NCBI GenBank assembly: GCA_021157665.1
Contig: JAGGWE010000196.1
Span: forward strand, 1 to 10,124
DNA: 10,124 nt
Reading direction: 5' to 3'
From: Sulfurimonas sp.
GTDB lineage: Bacteria > Campylobacterota > Campylobacteria > Campylobacterales > Sulfurimonadaceae
The notes under the pieces were generated by a model. That model searched no databases. It saw only the letters and a program-made list of their open reading frames with translations, and was not told where the DNA came from. The position numbers and the translations under genes were made by a program. Of the stretch, positions 7,131 to 10,124 are shown piece after piece (the first letter of the stretch is position 1; each line of letters opens with the position of its first letter).

Positions 7131-8645
7131 TCATCCTTCTTCTTCAATTTTTTCTTCATTGTATACTGGTTTCATTGCTGGAAATAATAAAACATCTCTA
7201 ATACTGTGCTCATTTGTAAGTAACATTACAAGTCTATCTATTCCTATACCTTGCCCTGCTGTCGGAGCCATTCCATAGCTTAATGCATCGATGAAATCTT
7301 CATCCATCTCATGTGCTTCATCATCACCTGCTTCTTTCGCTTCACCTTGACCTTTAAATCTTTCATATTGGTCTATAGGGTCATTTAACTCAGAAAATGC
7401 ATTTGCAATTTCACGACCTGCAATAAAAAGTTCAAATCTTTCAGTAATAGCTGGATTTTCATCATCTCTTCTCGCAAGTGGAGAGATTTCAACTGGATAT
7501 TCTGTAATAAAAGTTGGATCTATTAGTTTTTCTTCAACAAATTCATCAAATAGTTCACCTTGAAGTTGACCTAAGTTCATTCCTGGTTTTACTGTAATAT
7601 TTTTAGATTTTAAAAATTCTACTATTTTTTCTTTTTCATTAACAACTTCTGCTGGAACACCACCTACTGTTGTAAGTGATTCAATAAGTGGAAGTTCTGT
7701 TAAGTTTCCAAAGTTAACTTCTATGTCCCCATAAGGTAAAAGAGTTGGAAGATTAAGATGTTCAAAAAGATATTGAAAATATTCTTTTGTAATCTCGATT
7801 AAATCTTTGTAAGTTTTGTAAGCCCAGTAGAACTCTATAGATGTAAATTCAGGGTTGTGAGTAGCATCCATACCTTCATTTCTAAAGTTACGGTTGATTT
7901 CAAATACTGCTTCAAAACCACCTACAATAAGTCTTTTTAGGTAAAGTTCAGGAGCAATTCTTAAAAATCTATCAACACCAAGTGCATTATGATGAGTTAC
8001 AAATGGTTTAGCATTTGCTCCACCTGCAATAGGATGCATCATAGGTGTTTCAACTTCTAAAAATCCTTTATCTTCAAAAAATCGTCTAGTTAAAGAGATA
8101 ACTTTTGAACGAATTTGAAAAGTTTTACGAACTTCATTATTCATAATAAGGTCAAGGTATCTTTTTCTATATCTAATCTCTTTATCTGTAATACCATGAA
8201 ATTTTTCAGGTAATGGAGAAATTGCCTTAGTTAAAAGTTTGAACTCTGAACAGTGCAGAGAAAGCTCACCTTTTCCAGTTATAAAAGGGAAACCACCAAC
8301 TTCTACAATATCACCAACTTCAACAAGTTTTTTAAATACAGTGTTGTAAAAACCTTCAGGAAGATTATCTCTAGTAACATAAATCTGCAACATTCCACTT
8401 TCGTCTTCTATCTTGATGAAACTTGCTTTTCCCATGATTCTAAAAAATTTAATACGACCACTAATTATATAGTGACGGTTTTCATCTCTTTTATCCTCTT
8501 TTTCTTCTATATCGGAGTTTACATTCAGATATTTTTCAATAGTTGTATTTCTTTGAGAGTCATTTGAGTAAGGATTAATCCCTTCTGCTCTTAATGCCTC
8601 AGCTTTTTCTATTCTTTGTTGAATAAATTTATTTTCAAAAGCCAA
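7131..8645 (-). CDS. lysS: Lysyl-tRNA synthetase, class II, TTG start
   Basis: A 504-residue enzyme that attaches lysine to tRNA-Lys with ATP. The N-terminal anticodon-binding OB fold covers about 59-140. The class II catalytic domain follows: motif 1 around LEVETPMMHPIAGGA (196-210), motif 2 FEINRNFRNEG with THNPEFTSIEFY (248-273), and motif 3 GIGIDRLVMLL near 466-476, then FPAMKP close to the C-terminus. Length and motifs are standard for bacterial LysS. The start is TTG at 8645-8643 with a strong ribosome site, AAGGAAG at 8657-8651. The protein begins MAFENKFIQQRIEKAEALR, the normal N-terminal helix, so a later start would cut into the fold. It follows fur by 16 bases, and its TGA stop overlaps the upstream glyA ATG by four bases. 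C. jejuni and H. pylori have the same lysS-glyA-DUF1882 order. Confidence 0.97.
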   Translation of the reverse strand: MAFENKFIQQRIEKAEALRAEGINPYSNDSQRNTTIEKYLNVNSDIEEKEDKRDENRHYIISGRIKFFRIMGKASFIKIEDESGMLQIYVTRDNLPEGFYNTVFKKLVEVGDIVEVGGFPFITGKGELSLHCSEFKLLTKAISPLPEKFHGITDKEIRYRKRYLDLIMNNEVRKTFQIRSKVISLTRRFFEDKGFLEVETPMMHPIAGGANAKPFVTHHNALGVDRFLRIAPELYLKRLIVGGFEAVFEINRNFRNEGMDATHNPEFTSIEFYWAYKTYKDLIEITKEYFQYLFEHLNLPTLLPYGDIEVNFGNLTELPLIESLTTVGGVPAEVVNEKEKIVEFLKSKNITVKPGMNLGQLQGELFDEFVEEKLIDPTFITEYPVEISPLARRDDENPAITERFELFIAGREIANAFSELNDPIDQYERFKGQGEAKEAGDDEAHEMDEDFIDALSYGMAPTAGQGIGIDRLVMLLTNEHSIRDVLLFPAMKPVYNEEKIEEEG

Positions 8646-8650
8646 TATTT

Positions 8651-8657
8651 CTTCCTT
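8651..8657 (-). promoter_or_regulatory. Ribosome binding site fixing the TTG start of lysS
   Basis: On the minus strand AAGGAAG lies five bases before TTG at 8645-8643 (AGGA is seven bases away). It falls inside the 16-base gap after the fur stop. It is the best Shine-Dalgarno match near this start, and no in-frame ATG occurs before well inside the OB fold, so TTG initiation is well supported. Confidence 0.7.
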
Positions 8658-8661
8658 TTAT

Positions 8662-9135
8662 TTAATTTTGACAGTTTTTACAGATTCCATAAATCTGCAT
8701 TGAATGATCAGACATTTTAAAGCCAAGTGAATCAGCAATTGCATGTTGTCTGTTTTCTATCTCTTCATCTACAAATTCAGTAATATTTCCACATACTGTA
8801 CATATCATATGATCATGATGCTCTTTTGCTCCAAGTTCATATTTTTTACCTTGTGCGCCAAAAGATAAAGATGTAACCATATTTGATTCTTCTAATAGAG
8901 CGAGAGTTCTATAAACAGTTGCTATCCCTGTTTTTAAATCAGGAAAGTTTTCTTGTATAAGATGATGAAGAGATTCTGGTGTTAAATGTTCATCCGAATT
9001 GTATAAGGTTTCTAAAATAACTTCTCTTTGTATTGTAAATTTTAGTGAATTTTCTTTCAATAAAGCTTTGAAATCATTTAAAAGTTGTTCATATTCAATC
9101 GTTTTATCTTTAAAATTTGTAGTAATATTTGACAT
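8662..9135 (-). CDS. fur: Ferric uptake regulator Fur
   Basis: A 157-residue dimeric metal-responsive repressor that binds DNA when loaded with ferrous iron and controls iron uptake and storage. The winged-helix DNA-binding part has FTIQREVILETLY (33-45) and the recognition helix ATVYRTLALLEE (72-83). The dimerisation part contains HHDHMICTVCG (106-116), EFVDEEIE (120-127) and a final CKNC. Cysteines 112/115 and 152/155 form a structural zinc site. The extended N-terminus of about 25 residues is similar to that of Campylobacter Fur. E120 and the overall pattern favour Fur over PerR, but the metal specificity is inferred. The ATG directly follows the cvpA stop with no gap, and AGGGAG lies inside cvpA, so fur has no promoter of its own visible here and is probably read from upstream, as reported for C. 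jejuni fur. Confidence 0.93.
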   Translation of the reverse strand: MSNITTNFKDKTIEYEQLLNDFKALLKENSLKFTIQREVILETLYNSDEHLTPESLHHLIQENFPDLKTGIATVYRTLALLEESNMVTSLSFGAQGKKYELGAKEHHDHMICTVCGNITEFVDEEIENRQHAIADSLGFKMSDHSMQIYGICKNCQN

Positions 9136-9792
9136 CTATTCTTTGCTCTCCCTTTCAATTTTAATATCTTCTACCATCTCTGGCATAACTTCTTGAATCT
9201 GTTTAATTGTATCATCTGCTATATTTTCAGTTGATTTTTTTATAATTTCTTGAGCTTTATTTTGAATAGATTCTGCTGTGGCATTTATATCATTACTAAT
9301 CTCTACAGGATCTAATTTCATAATAAATGAACCAGTTTTAACTAAAATAGGAAAAAGTTTACTACTTTGTAAATCAGTATCATCTAGTACAGATTTTACA
9401 GCTTTTATATTGTAAGCTGCATGAGCTATTACCGCAGTAATTAAAAAGAATTTACTAGCACCAAAAATAAAACCTAGTATCTTGTCAATAGCACCGAGAC
9501 CACTTAATGAACTCAATCTTTTAAATATAAGACCAACAACAATCATTAATAGCCAAAAAGCAGCTAATGTAGCTAAAAATCCAGTAAAACCAATTGCAGA
9601 GTTATTGTCAAAATTAAAGATAAGGTCACTTAAGTATTCCCCTACTCGATCTCCAAATCTTGATGCAATGAAAATACCACCAATGATACCAATAAGTCCA
9701 AAAATTTCTTTAAAAAAGCCGTTGATTATACCTTTTAAACCAAGTAAAAGGATAACAATTGAAACAATTAAGTCAAAATAATTAAATTCCAT
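9136..9792 (-). CDS. cvpA: CvpA family inner-membrane protein
   Basis: A 218-residue protein of the CvpA (colicin V production) family, whose members are inner-membrane proteins linked to envelope stress and bile tolerance; the molecular role is unclear. Four hydrophobic helices are visible at about 5-22, 28-46, 67-90 and 106-127. Family marks are FDLIVSIVILLLGLKGIINGF near the N-terminus, E29 after the first helix, the glycine-rich second helix, and GAIDKILGFIFGASKF at 100-115. The tail from 130 to 218 is charged and probably helical, longer than in short CvpA proteins, with D/E/K/Q-rich segments. The ATG is preceded by CGGAGA at six bases' distance. It overlaps the end of the GGDEF gene by 11 bases and abuts fur. 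Codons 24-49 are duplicated at the right end of the window. Confidence 0.9.
   Translation of the reverse strand: MEFNYFDLIVSIVILLLGLKGIINGFFKEIFGLIGIIGGIFIASRFGDRVGEYLSDLIFNFDNNSAIGFTGFLATLAAFWLLMIVVGLIFKRLSSLSGLGAIDKILGFIFGASKFFLITAVIAHAAYNIKAVKSVLDDTDLQSSKLFPILVKTGSFIMKLDPVEISNDINATAESIQNKAQEIIKKSTENIADDTIKQIQEVMPEMVEDIKIERESKE
9645..9725. repeat. Internal copy of an 81-bp exact direct repeat (inside cvpA)
   Basis: This stretch is identical, base for base, to 10044-10124. Here it lies in its natural setting and codes for cvpA residues 24-49 (helices 1 to 2) in an intact frame. It is flanked on the left by TTCCCCTA (9637-9644). The distance between copies is 399 bp. Identity at all third codon positions shows the second copy is very recent or artificial. 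Confidence 0.97.
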
Positions 9793-10043
9793 CTATTTTC
9801 TCCGTATATATTCTGTTTTTGCCTGCCTCTTTAGCCTTGTATAGTGCTTTATCGGCTCTGGCTATTAAACTTTCAGGTGTATCACTATTATCATATGTAG
9901 TACTACCGATACTTATCGTTATATTTAAACTTTCACTTTTATATATAAGTTTATTATTGCTGATAAGTTCAAGAAGTCTATTTGCTATTTTTTTACAATG
10001 GATAAAATCAATACGATTTAGAATAAGAATAAATTCTTCCCCT
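9782..10043 (-). CDS. GGDEF-domain diguanylate cyclase, C-terminal fragment
   Basis: The minus-strand frame ending with TAA at 9784-9782 encodes the second half of a GGDEF domain, the catalytic unit that makes cyclic di-GMP from two GTP. It begins at GEEF (10042-10031), the end of a GGEEF active-site motif, and continues through FILILNRIDF, NITISIGSTTY and the highly typical ADKALYKAKEAGKNRIY. The coding sequence stops making sense upstream of 10043: the first glycine of the motif is replaced by arginine and the sequence becomes a copy of cvpA. In that frame the copy has a TAA at 10111-10109 and no plausible start codon between it and the junction. The sensor and N-terminal parts are missing. 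The 3' end overlaps cvpA by 11 bases, so in the native genome this gene probably heads or precedes the run. The product cannot be judged active from this fragment. Confidence 0.88.
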
Positions 10044-10124
10044 CTCGATCTCCAAATCTTGATGCAATGAAAATACCACCAATGATACCAATAAGTCCAA
10101 AAATTTCTTTAAAAAAGCCGTTGA
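10044..10124. repeat. Terminal copy of the 81-bp cvpA repeat, fused to the GGDEF gene
   Basis: The last 81 bases exactly repeat 9645-9725, in the same orientation. On the minus strand they encode cvpA residues 24-49, then run across the junction into FLF-stop (TAA at 10020-10018), so the copy does not continue a cvpA frame. The shared heptamer TTCCCCT (10037-10043 and 9637-9643) marks the join, with one A (9644) missing in this copy. The copy ends with the window, so its full extent is unknown. It is probably an assembly or amplification chimera; a real duplication is possible. Confidence 0.95.

Noticed and set aside
8662..9135. Fur-family paralogue PerR instead of Fur
   Set aside because: The extended N-terminus, the glutamate at position 120 and the operon position shared with C. 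jejuni fur favour Fur, although paralogues cannot be fully separated by eye.
9819..10070. Plus-strand open frame of 83 codons at the right end
   Set aside because: It lies opposite the clear GGDEF coding sequence, has low-complexity L/S/I-rich composition and crosses the duplication junction. It is a shadow.
9645..10124. Duplication caused by a transposon or insertion-sequence target site
   Set aside because: There are no inverted repeats, no transposase and no inserted element. The repeated segment is ordinary cvpA coding sequence joined at a short microhomology.
1..10124. CRISPR array, tRNA or rRNA gene, prophage, toxin-antitoxin or defence island
   Set aside because: No regularly spaced repeats, no cloverleaf or rRNA signature, and no phage, toxin or restriction motifs were seen. 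Nearly every base belongs to a recognisable housekeeping gene.

Overview
The window is ordinary AT-rich chromosomal DNA from a member of the Campylobacterota (epsilonproteobacteria), most likely a free-living Sulfurimonas-like genus. The evidence is the gene order cvpA-fur-lysS-glyA-DUF1882-SPOR-(trpE)-aroE-mutS2, which from memory closely follows Campylobacter jejuni Cj0399-Cj0405 and in part Helicobacter pylori HP0181-HP0184. A DUF1882 protein, a family I know only from this group, and the low GC content fit the same assignment. The genus is an inference.

Layout: the first 139 bases (+ strand) are the last 45 codons of a methyl-accepting chemotaxis protein. Everything else is on the minus strand and reads right to left as one tightly packed run: the C-terminal part of a GGDEF diguanylate cyclase, cvpA, fur, lysS, glyA, a DUF1882 gene, a membrane-anchored SPOR-domain gene, trpE, aroE and mutS2. 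Neighbours overlap by 1 to 11 bases or lie 0 to 24 bases apart. The one larger gap is 62 bp between the DUF1882 and SPOR genes, and it holds the best internal promoter candidate. No stretch over 300 bases lacks a gene. I see no tRNA, rRNA, CRISPR array, insertion sequence or integrase.

Functions: the run is mostly core metabolism and information processing. LysS charges tRNA-Lys. GlyA makes glycine and one-carbon units. AroE and TrpE act before and after chorismate in aromatic synthesis; TrpE's glutaminase partner is not in view. Fur is the iron regulator. MutS2 is a MutS-like ATPase with a C-terminal Smr nuclease domain. CvpA and the SPOR protein are envelope proteins. trpE and lysS start with TTG, and glyA probably starts at its second ATG; ribosome binding sites support all three choices.

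The most striking thing is at the right end. The last 81 bases (10044-10124) exactly duplicate an internal part of cvpA (9645-9725). The copy is joined to the GGDEF gene within its GGEEF motif at a 7-base microhomology. This looks like a chimeric contig end or a very recent rearrangement and should be resolved before that end is trusted. The most interesting biological lead is that the DUF1882 protein shows a motif order like the archaeo-eukaryotic primase/polymerase core. I did not find a clear new multi-gene system.
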